In this document: one piece after another, positions 25,401 through 37,400 of the stretch
Position numbering within the stretch: the stretch's first letter is position 1
How the letters are laid out: each line of letters begins with the position of its first letter
From: Limnoperna fortunei
Taxonomy: Eukaryota; Mollusca; Bivalvia; Mytilida; Modiolidae
NCBI GenBank assembly: GCA_944474755.1
Contig: OX104119.1
Location: forward strand, 2,095,075 to 2,159,074
Length of the DNA: 64,000 bases
Reading direction: 5' to 3'
Made by a program: the position numbers and the translations under genes
The notes under the pieces: generated by a model
Database searches by the model: none
Seen by the model: the letters and a program-made list of their open reading frames with translations, nothing else
Told to the model about the DNA's origin: nothing

Positions 25401-28400
25401 TCAATAGTTACCGAGTTATGGATGCAAATAATTATCATTTAGTGGGAAATAACTCGCATAACATTGTGTCAAATCTATTCGCTCAAACGTAACAAAAACA
25501 AACCTTTACATTGCCAACATTGTCCCTCTATAAGTCTCTATCTACCTTTTATGGTTGTAAGGTAGAAGTAATTACAAGCTTATGTCAACATCTAGAGCTT
25601 GGTCCATTTTCAAGGTCAAGGTCATTAAGTTATATGGTGAAGACACCAAACCCGTTTATCAAAAGTTAATATGTTATGTATGAAAAACTAATAATCAAGT
25701 GTCTATGTGAGATAACTCATATAAAAGGAAGTCAGATTTCTTCCCTAAAAAGGGACTTTTAACGATAGTTTATCCATCTTTTACGAAAGTGACCTTGACC
25801 TTTCATTTAATGTCCGCTTTCAAGGTCATTTCTAATAATGGTCTTTGGTTATGTACCCATATCTGTATTACTTTTAACTTTTAAGATTTTTTTGCATGCT
25901 ACTTATAATGTTTGTTATGGAAGGTGTCATCGAATCTCTTCAATATAGACATCAGAAGTTGCGCAAAGACATACAATAAACACATGATTGTAAAGGTTTC
26001 CTGTTGATATCTTATATGGCATTGTAGGAGTAGCCATAACAAGTTTTTTTAGTATAAGGGGAGATAACGCCATAAGAGAAAATAGGGGGTCAGTCAGGGT
26101 GAACACCAAAATTACAACGCTTAAAATGCCTACGCAACATGTCGCGAAGTAAAAAAGAAAAAGACCTTAAAGAATGTTTGCCAAAAGAAAAATGGAATAA
26201 TGCAGTGTGCGAGTAAGATTAAGAGTGAGAGACACGTTGTCTGTGAACGAAACATTTTAAGTAAAGTAGTAAATGGAAAAGTCATAACTGAATTTGAGGA
26301 AGCTAAGAAATTTCGAGAGCTTGTAAGTAAACAGTTGATAATGTTTAAAGCCAATTCAAGAGAAAAGTGGAACAAAATCTGCAGGGAAAGTGACAATTAT
26401 GATAGTGGGTCTTAAGTTAAAAGACAAGAAGAAATGTTGTGTGTGTGTGGTCGATTGACCCTTGAAGAAAAATTGTGAGTTGGACATTGGACACATTTTA
26501 AGTGTTAGTTTTATGTATGCATTGTGTTGAAAGTTCCTAGAATGTATATGTGTACTTCATCAGAAGTAATTATAGTTTAATTAGAACAAATACCCTTACT
26601 GTGTCAAGGTAGCTTTTGTTCATTACCAGGCTTGACGAGATTATTTCCATGTTAATACATTAAAACCGCATTGAATTTTTTTTTCAAAAAAGTCCATAAT
26701 CCATTCCTGAAAATAAGCTAGTCGTTGCTTGTTCCTGGTAAATAAATTGCTACTACTCGGCTAAAATGTACAATTGCCAAAGTGTAATGTGTTTCATACT
26801 CTCTGACTTTATTTCAGCATTCAAATATGTGATCTAGATTAAAAATCTATCACAATACGTATTTACAAACACATTGTAATAATCGTTAGTTTGGCGTACA
26901 GGGTATTTGTAACATGTGACCGACTTTATATGACGTGATCATACGCCATTTGCAATAGATGAGTAAACAAAAATTCCGAAAGATTGTTATTTTTTTTCTT
27001 GTTCTTTCAAACGAACACATGTAAATATAGAGGGATTCGCTTGGAATTTTAATAAAATACGTATAAAATCTGGTAGATTCCTATCAATAAAAAACAATGT
27101 TTTGATTTCTGGCCGAATTATGTTTAATCGAGATATTTAAAAAATGCTATTTGCCAGTTGCCAGTCTGACACTTAGCAAAACTTTTTTTGTAATCCACGT
27201 AAATGATTACCTTAACTGTTATCAAGACATCAAAATATGGCCTTTATTAATGTTGAGCTGTCGGATCATTTTGATAGCGTTTATTTCGTTTGGTAGCACA
27301 AAGTAGCGTGTCGATATCTTATGTGGTATAAGATGGAACCCGAGTACAAAGTGTTATTAATGAAAGACCTAACAATGAATAACTTAACTTGAAAATTGTT
27401 ACAAATAACAACATGTTACGGACCTGTTGTTTCTTCTTTATCGGTCAAATATAATATTAACTGGAAACAGAATTTTAGATGCGATAAATGCCATTGAGAG
27501 GCGCTGCTTTAAAGGGATGCAGGACACTTTCACTGAAAATAATTTGTCAATGAATTTTCTTTAAATTCGCCAAGTAGTTAGTTTTTACACAAGTTATCAT
27601 AATTCAAAATAAAAAATAGGGGTTTCAGAGCTTATTTTCGAGTGGTGAAGCACTGAAATTATAAATTTTCATATAAATTATACAGAAAGATAATAAAAAT
27701 GCACTAAAATAAAAGATAACAAAAATTCTGTCCAATGAAATTTTCTAAATTATTTTATATAATGTCAAGCATTTGGTATATATTTTATTGATCGAAAGAA
27801 AAATAGGTGTCTCTGAGTTAACTTTTTGTGAATTGGGCAAAAACTAGTCAAAAGGTGCTAAAAATGGTATTTTTTGGTCCAATTTACCTCCATTGTTAAA
27901 AATGTCATTTTCATTATTTTTGCCAATACCAAACTCGATTAAACGATATTTTTTTATTTATAACCATTAATAAATTGAAGTAATATTATAGGTACACGAC
28001 TTTCATTATTGTTTTAAATTTTATTGAAATTAAGAAATAAATAATGAAAGAAATTATTATTAAATTGACCATAAATGTTCTATCTATTTTGAAATTTTCA
28101 CAAAAAATGGCGGATGGTGTCCTGCATCCCCTTAAATTCCAATAGGTTTGCGACAATCTTTTTTATAACCTTTTTAATAATGATCTGAGTGATTTTCTTC
28201 TTGATGAATTAGTTGTCATTTATTCTTTGCACGTGATATTATTAATTATCAGAAACTTGAGATGGTCTTCAAAATAGATTAACAAATTATCAATTTACTG
28301 TGATAATTTGCAGTTATCAGTTAACAAAAAGTAAACAAAATCTATGATTATAAATAAAACCATTCATTTCTGAATTAAGCAAACAATCAAATAGAAAATG

Positions 28401-31400
28401 TTGTAAAGTACAAGCTTCTTTGTTCTACATTTAACAATGTAATCATCACTTATGGTATTACTCATCTGACCAAAAACAGCAAACAAAGTAAATTTACTCT
28501 ATTTTCCAGATATGTATCAATGGAAAATGTTCAAGTACAGGTGGCATTAAGTATCTTTGATGTATTTCTTAAACCATCACTAAATCGAAGAATTGTACAA
28601 CTTGTAATATTTTAATAACAGAAACTAAATTAACAAGTAATTCAACATACAAACATATCACACCAGAAGTTTTGATGATCTGAATTGTAAATCAGAAAAT
28701 ATTGTCTACGCTTTAGAATGCAACTTATGCGGACTTATTTATGTTGAAGAAACAAAAGGGCGACTCAACAAACGCATACTTGGATACCGTTCAGGAATCA
28801 ATACCAACAAATTTTGCCTTCAAAGGCATAGATGCTATTAATATTGGTAATATCTTGTTACTTCCAAAATTCCACCATACTTCAAAAACAAATCAATTCC
28901 TATTTTATCGTATACTTATACTTCCCCCATTGCACCCATAATTTTCAATTACAACGTGTATTGCAGGATCTTTTAATCAATGACTTTAAAGCCAACCACC
29001 CCCCCCCCCGACTGCTCTTATTTTATTGGATTCCAAAACTTCACAAAATCCGTACAAACAGCGTTTCATAGCAGGATCGTCTAAGTGTACTACCAAAACA
29101 CTATCGCAACTTCTGACCACTATTTTAACAACAGTAAAAGCGGGACTTCAAAAATACAGTGGGACTTTCTTCTCCAGGAAATGAATAAATGAAATGTGAA
29201 TATTAAAAAATTCAAAAGACCTGATAGACATCTTGAGGTCTGGATCTCTTTCCCATTGTAACAGCATTCAACATTTGATTTTTCGACACTCTATACCGCC
29301 ATCCCTCATACGCAGCTTAACAACAGGTTTAAAGGTCTTATAAAACGTTGCTTTTTCAAGAAAAACGGAAGAGACGATATAGATACCTGGTAATTAGTCA
29401 TGACAGAACTTTCTTTGTCATCAATGACTCTAAATTTAATACTAAATATACTGAAGACCAAATCTGTCACATGTCAGATATTCTGATTTTCATCGTGTTT
29501 TGAGGACATGTTTTTCAACAGAGGGTGAATTCATAGAAGGCCTACTGACGAAGAAAGAAAAGACACTGGCCCAGACCTTTAATTTAATAGTTCGCTATAT
29601 TGATGATGTTTTGTCTCTCAACAATGCTAAATTTGGTGACCTTTTACAATTCGAATTAACCTAGCAAGCTTGAAATTAAAGACACCACCAATACACCAAG
29701 GTCAGCCTCTTACTTAGACATACTTCTAGAAATAGATTTAGGAAAACTACAAACTAGACTCTACGACAAACGTGATGACTTTCCATTGTCAACTTCCCGT
29801 TCATCGACAGCAACATTCCAGCAGCTCCAGCGTATGGTGTGTACATTTCACAACTTATACATTATTCTAGATCCTGCGATCGGTATTCCGATTTTCTAGA
29901 CCGATCACTGATGTTGATTGTTAAACTAGCCAAAAGGCTTGTTGTACCTAGGTTGATGTTATCTCTCCAGAAGTTATATGGTCGTCACCATGACTGAATT
30001 GATCGTTATGTGAAATCAGTGTCTCAAATACGATCCGACATTTTCACTGACTCATAGGTAGTGTTTCCTAATCCTGGATTTCACTTTTCCCTGGACAGGA
30101 CAGTGAGTAACTCGACGGGTGTCTAATTAGAGGCAGGCACTGATTACTCGTCCGGAGCACCTGAGTGCACCCACGGCTTTTATTAGGTTCGGGTTACTCT
30201 CTTTCTGTGTTTAATGTTTGTGGTTTTTGTGTTGTATTTGTCTATATCCGGATTAGTAACTGTCCCTTCGCTTTTGGCTAATGTTGTTCAGTCGATTTTC
30301 TTTGTTATTTTCTTATAAACAAGTAGGTTCTTATTGCTATAAAATTCCACACGCGTGGAATGTGCTCTAAAAGTTGACATATTTCTTCTCTCTGTTTTCT
30401 ATCAGATATACGTAAAAACATTAAAACTATGCCTAAGAGGATTGTTAAAATGGGACACTCATTATTTAAACGTCTTCTGCCTTTCAAGAAGCTTCATACA
30501 CATCAATCGGTATATCTAAATATGGGTTTGTACTTGGGGTATCCAAGGGGTATCAAAACATACGGCGTTGAGTTCATTGTTCCCAAAAATCCGCAGGTAA
30601 CAGTTTTGCAGATTGGTTCTAACGATCTTTCTAAAGAGGAAAATTCTGTTATAAGTGTCGCTAGAGGCATAACTGAGATAGCTATGCTCCTTCGTTATAA
30701 ATATAATATTGAAAAGGTTGTGATATGCCAAATACTTCATCGCGTCCCCAAAAGGAAAATTAAATACTATGTAGATTCTGAATGGTTTAACCAAAAACGG
30801 GATGAGTTCAATTCGTATTTATATAAGTAATTTGCCAATGAAAATATGAAAAATGTACGTTTTGGAGGCATTCAGGTTTCTGGTCAGAAAATAGTTAGAG
30901 GACAGTGTACTGTCCGGATGGAGTACATTTAAATAATGAATTTGGTTATTTGAAGTATTTTTGTATTTTATTATCTGCGCTTGTAACTATATTGAAGTAA
31001 TTAAAGACAAACATTGATTTTATTTCAAGTAGTTTGCATTATAAGGGGCCTTATTTAAAATAAATATCTGGTTGTTATTCGTGATTACTAATATGTGTTC
31101 TAAAGGTTGAACACATTGTTATACAAATGCTCTAAATGATCTATGCTAAAAACAAAGCCAGGGGAGTCCATGAAAGGTAAAAACAAGAGACGACAGGGGA
31201 CAACAAATCCGGATCAATGGGATCCGAATGCAGAACTAATTCAAACTATAACAAGGAATGTGTTAAAGGCTTTGTCTAAAGTAAAATAGGAAGAATGCAA
31301 ATGCTAATCCGCAACATAGAAAAATGATACCAAGTCACAACTCTAGTTCAAGTTCAAGTGCAGGTAATATAAATAGAAACTGCTCAGGAAGACAGAGAGG

Positions 31401-34400
31401 AGGTGGCAACAGTTTCCGATGATGACATTCTTATCCCCGCAACTTCGTCCCCTTCCTCCCTGTCAACCCTTATCTCAGCAATGGTGGATCTAACACTACA
31501 AAATAAAATTTGGCAGGACAAGTATATTGACCTGGCCCTGCTTTTCCCTCGAAACTGTTCTACAGATTCCAAAAACAACGTTTGCAATTTCAGAAAGGTG
31601 CAGTCTTCATGTTATCTCTTGTTTAAAGCAAACCAAAGTTCCGAATTTGTGACATTGAACAGTGACCACCGCTTTTATGCGTCTATTGTTATTTATAGCG
31701 CAAAGTACCCTGACTCCATCCCTAGAGATTGTTCGCATTCTGGCAAACTCTTCAGTACCGTAAAATGATTGGATACAATATGACCACAAAGTGCGAATAT
31801 ACCCGCAAATTAATGGGGGTTGCTTGGGATAATTTGAATATGGAGTTTTTTATTATGGCCTTTTGATCTACCAACAATTCTTTTCGTCTCTTTCGCAGAC
31901 GAAATCAATTTCAAGGAGGAAACCGGCAATATGCTCAACTTCCAAAAAGTCTTTGCTGGAATTTTAACAAAGATGGCCACGATAGAACCAATCCCTGTAA
32001 ATTTCAGCACAAATGTGCCCATTGCAGAGGAAATCATTCCATGTCTAAATGCTTCGAAAATGCAGGGAATAGTAAGCCAGGACCATCAAATCGGACTAGC
32101 AAACTCTCGGAAAAAAGTAATGAAAATGCAGGATGTGTTAATGACCTGATAGTAACTACCGTGAGTTTTAAAGCATTACATCTCATGTCGGAGAGATATG
32201 ATCCAGTGCTTTCAAGTTATTTGGTAAAGGTGTTCAATATGGCTTTTCCCTAGGCTATCAAGGTCCAAGATCACCAAGATTTTCCAAAAACTTAGTTTCC
32301 GCAAAATAAAGTCCCGAAATTGTTCGTAAGAAATTGGGAAAAGGAGTGTCTTAAGGTAGAATAAAAGGTATCTTTACAGATCCCCCGTTTAAAAATTTAC
32401 AAATTTCACCGATTGGAATAGTTCCAATGAAAGATCCTTGACAATTTAGGCTAATTCAGCACTTATCATATCCGGATTTACCTTCAATTAATGCCCATAT
32501 ACCCGGTTTTCTCAAAACATTGTCATATGCAACTGTTGATGATGCTGTAACATTATTTCGAAAATAAGGAGGAATTGTTTTAGCTTAAACTGACATTGAC
32601 AGTGCATATCACATTGTACCCGTACATGCAAATGATCATGAGCTGTTAAGAATTCAGTAGGAAGGACAATTTTTATTATAATATATGTTTACCGATGGGT
32701 TGTGCTAGTTCTGGTGCAATATTTGAAAAATTCTCCTTCGCTATCCATTTGATTGCAGAACAAATGTTATTTAGAAAACGTTGTCCACATTTTAGATGAA
32801 TTTTTTATTTTAAGATTAACCCAGGAAATTTGTGAAAAGAGTTTTCAGTTGTTTTTGAAACTGTGTGAAATCTTAGGAATTCCTATCAAACATGAGAAAA
32901 CTGAACATGCAAGCAAATGTGTGTTATTTTGGGGTATTTACTTAAATACAGTTCAAATAGGAGCTCGTTGACCAACAGATAAAATTGAGAAAATACATAA
33001 CAAGCTTGCTTCAATAAAATTGAAGAAAAATTTACCATTCGAGAACGTCTGTCTGTAATTGGACTGAAATTGTGCCTGCTATATTATCCTGCCAGGACTT
33101 GCCTTTTTGAGACTTTTTGACCTAACCAAGGGTTTAACTCAATCTCATCATTATATCAGTCTTCCAAAAGACAGTAGAGCACATTTGGCAGCTTGGTTTA
33201 TGTTTATTACGAAGTTCAATGGGAAAATATTATGTTTGGATCCAATTTTGCATTCTTCTACAAAATTGCATCTTTTTACTGATGATCCTGGTTCTTGTGA
33301 CTTTTGTGCAATTTACAAAACCCACTGGTTCTACGGAGAATGGTCTGCGGAAATAATGGATAATACTATAACTTTCAAGAAATTATTCCATTGTCTTAGC
33401 TTTGGAGCTATGGGGACATTTATTTCAAAATTCTTGCATTATTTCCCATTCAGACAACCAACCTGTGGTATGTGTGTCATAAACAAGCAGTCTTCCAAAG
33501 AATCAGACGTCATGTTGTTGATTCGTCTGCTTGTGGTACCTTGCATGCTAAAAAACATTTTAATGCGAGCTGACCATTTCCGGGTAACTATAATGTTTTG
33601 TCTGATCAGCTTTCTAGTTTTCAGATTCGTCAGTTTCAGGAAATAGCACCCAATTTGGACGAAAACCCGACAGTAGTTCCAGACAACCTCTTGAAATTCT
33701 AGATAAAATGAAAGTTTTTAATAATTTTTTATTTCAATTCTACCCTAATAAGTCAATCGAAAATTTTTCATTAGAAACTGTCGTTATGATTTTTCTTTTC
33801 TTTATAAGGCAGGCAAATTATTCAATACGATAACTTCATGTATTGGGGGACTTTCCTACTTGTTTCAGCTAAAACGAATCTCTCTTTATACTTCTCATTT
33901 AGTAAAAAAGACTTTGTGTTGTGCTCAGCGCTTATCATCGGCAGGCCCTGATTTGAGAAAACCTATTACACTGGAGATTTTGAAACACTTGGTTGCTGCT
34001 TTACCTTGTTTATGTTCTTCCTTTTATAAACAAAAATTAATAGCTGCCATGTTCTTAAAGGCTTCTCATGCCTTTTTGCGAATAGGCGAAATTACAGTTC
34101 GTTCCAAAAGCAACACTAATTTACTTTACAATTGAGGATGTAACTCTGCTTAAAGACAAAAATCAACAACAGTTTTTTATTCTAAGAATGGTCAATTTCA
34201 AATAGAACGCAACCAAACATCCAGTGTCACTTCAAATTTTTAGTCAGGATGATATTGGAACTTTGATTTGGTGCAGCTACACATGCACAGATGCTAGGTA
34301 TTTCGGAAAGTAGAAAAAAGAGATGGATCGTTGGCATTAAGATTCTTATCTTCGCTATTTTCGAATTGACATGATTCCTGGTATGAATTGTTAATGTTTT

Positions 34401-37400
34401 TTAATATCTGAGGGAGATGAAACATTGAGATTATAGAAAATATCTGCTGTTACATCTGTTCTTTTTATTGTTATTGTTAATTACATTGTTTGATTATATT
34501 GAGCGTTTTCATCATGTCAAGTATAGATGATGACTGTGAGTTCGTCACGTGGATGATATTCTTCGGCGTAATGACACTAATGAACTTACACCTTTCTTAT
34601 TGACGTTGCAATGTACAGCGTGTAATAACATGATGCTGATACTGACAACTGTTTGTTAGGAACTGTGTTATCCTTGAAGAAACTGTTTATATGAATGATT
34701 TATTACAACATAGTGTTGAGCAGAGGACGTGAATAGACTCGCATAAACGTGTAGCGTTGCATTAGGAGGTTGGATGTTGAACTCTAATGGATTTTAGGTT
34801 ACTCTCTTTCTGTGTTTTATGTTTTTGATTTTTGTGTTGTGTTTGTCTATATCCGGATTTGTAACTGATCCTTGGTTTTTGGCTCTTGTTGTTCGGTCGG
34901 TTTTCTTTGCTACTTTCTCTAAAGCGTAATCAATGTGAAGGATTTTTGAAATTTTACCTGGATTTATAAAGAACTGCTTTGCAGTTCATCAAGTTTGGTG
35001 TCGTGTAACATACGGTTAATAATTATTGAAAATATTATAATCATACGACTGTAACAAAACAAACTTGATTTCGATAAACAGGACATAATACATACTCATA
35101 GACTTAATAACTAAAATTTCAGCTGGATTCTACGATTACAATAAACAGTCGGATTACAGGTTTTTGTACATTCTTGATGAGGCTGATGCTAAGTCGGTAA
35201 AGCTAATTAATCTTGTAAGCATCAAAGTATTGATGAATTTCAACATATTTCTTGTTTCTCAATTCAGTGGAACATGAATGTTTCAGTGAAAAACTGATTT
35301 CCATGTTCTTGCATCAAACAATGGAAGGGTAACAATGTGGACTGTAGTGTATTATGTGTATTATTATCAAGTAGAATAGAAACAGATATTTTAAATTTTG
35401 TAGTGTATTATTATCAGATTGTTTCCTTTAAAGTCTGATATTATGGTCACTTTTGCGGAGGTAAATGTTAGTTGGGGCAGCGGATTGCTTTCCTCTGAAA
35501 TGGTTTGACAGGTAGATTCAAATTTTGCGACGTGTTCTAATCCCCAACTTTGCTCTAATTACAAATTTACCGTCCAGTATTTGAATTATTTTATATAATC
35601 TCTTTGTCACAGTTTTTATGAGATTTATAATCTGTTGTTTATGCATTGTTATAACCTTTATATACCATTATTGTTTTCTGTATATATTTTGTATCTGTTT
35701 GTCTGCATTAAAAAAAAGCTATTTCAACAAACTTCTGGTGTTTTAGAACAAACATAGCTCCATTTGCCCCTAACATGAAGTGATCATAATGTATGTAATT
35801 TTTATGCGTCTTGATCTGCGTAAAACCACGAATTCTGAAAACAAATACTGTATCTCGTATAAAAAAGATAATAAAGACAACGAGATTAATATAACTTTTT
35901 TCGCCAGATACAATACCAAAGATATCAATATTAACTATGATAAACTTTCCTGCTAAAGACCAAACAAGGATATAACTTCGATACAAAGCTACATCATAAA
36001 TTTACAGCAAATACAGATGTTTTGTATTATCATTATCAATGTTTGTTGACAGCTTATATCACATAAACTATAACGCACCTCTTCTGATCCTACATCGCAT
36101 TTCCTACACACTTTTGTCGGAACACACTTCCTAGAGTATTTTTCAAGAATAAATTGAATCAGTCACATATTACAGCATTTGCATTGGATTTTCATTAAAA
36201 TTAATATAAAATAATGAAAAACTAATTCTAATTCTAATTCATAATCACTGTTCAATATTACACAATTGATTTGAAAGTCCTTCTCATGAGCTTTACATTA
36301 ATTGATATCCCATGCAAATGTTCAAATATTTAACTCATTCAATTGTGGAAAAAATTACTGCATTGAATATTTTTGTTGGAATTTATTGTTTTACTTTAAA
36401 TATAGTTTTGTTGAAAATTATTGTAAATGAATTTTTCAGACCAATCTTATTAAAACAAAAACACTGTTAGTGGAAAATAATTTTTTACACTGTGATCAAA
36501 TGAAAGTTATAAAGGTCCTCTATTACCACATTTTGATGGTTTAGAAGAAAATTCTGATCTTGAATTCCGAATACAATTACTAAAATCTACAATTTTTCGG
36601 CAACTTTGGAGGGTTGCCTCCTTCATAAAACGATTATTGAAATTGATGACTGGAGACTAATAGGATTGATTTTTGTTAATTTTTAAAATTATTAATTTTT
36701 TATATCATCTTACCTTTTCCTAAATCCTTTGAATGTTGAATTTATGACAAATAAATATTATTATTACAATGTTATCAAAACAAACCATGTTTCGTTTTCA
36801 ATTTTAAGACAACTGTAATTTCAATAATTTTTTGACAGTAGAAAAGGAAACTAAAGAAAAGGTCATCTGACAAAAAAAATCTATTCAACAAGTGTAATTT
36901 TCCATGCATGTAAAATGAGAAACTGACCTAAAGTTATAAGCGTATTTTAACAACTGAACAATGAAATTGAGGTCAACGTCAGATCCCACCTACCATTGAA
37001 CTGCTGGTGAATGACGTTTATACTAACGGTAGCTACAATACTGTAGAATTGGAGTCAAGGTCTGGCGATGCCAGCCAGACCATCATACATTGAGGAGCAT
37101 AGTTTTATTATATACGTCATAAGAAAGTGACCAATATGGCTGCCATCAAGTATTCTTTGCAAGCATACAATTACTGCTAAAGTGATGGAAGATACGTTTA
37201 ATGAAATATATGGAGTGCATGAACATTTTGTATCGGGCAAGGCTTCAGTACTTAACTATTAATGTACTACTCTACAGAATATATATAACCGCTATTGTCG
37301 TCCTAATATTAATGGTTAACGAGGAACGAAGTAAATATACAATTTTAATAAAGTCATTACCCAATTATTAGAAGTCAAGGTCAGGTGACAGGTGACTGGC

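Larger units (their letters stand above)
30429..34450 (+). mobile_element. Ngaro/DIRS-type tyrosine-recombinase retroelement, degenerate
   Basis: A collinear set on the plus strand: SGNH-like ORF (30.43-30.93 kb), gag-like region with zinc knuckle (31.4-32.15 kb), reverse transcriptase and RNase H (32.3-33.65 kb), tyrosine recombinase (33.7-34.4 kb). There is no integrase core and no LTR, as expected for the DIRS order. Stops and frameshifts occur in every module. I could not identify the split direct repeats or A1-B1-A2-B2 ends that would fix its borders. Confidence 0.8.
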
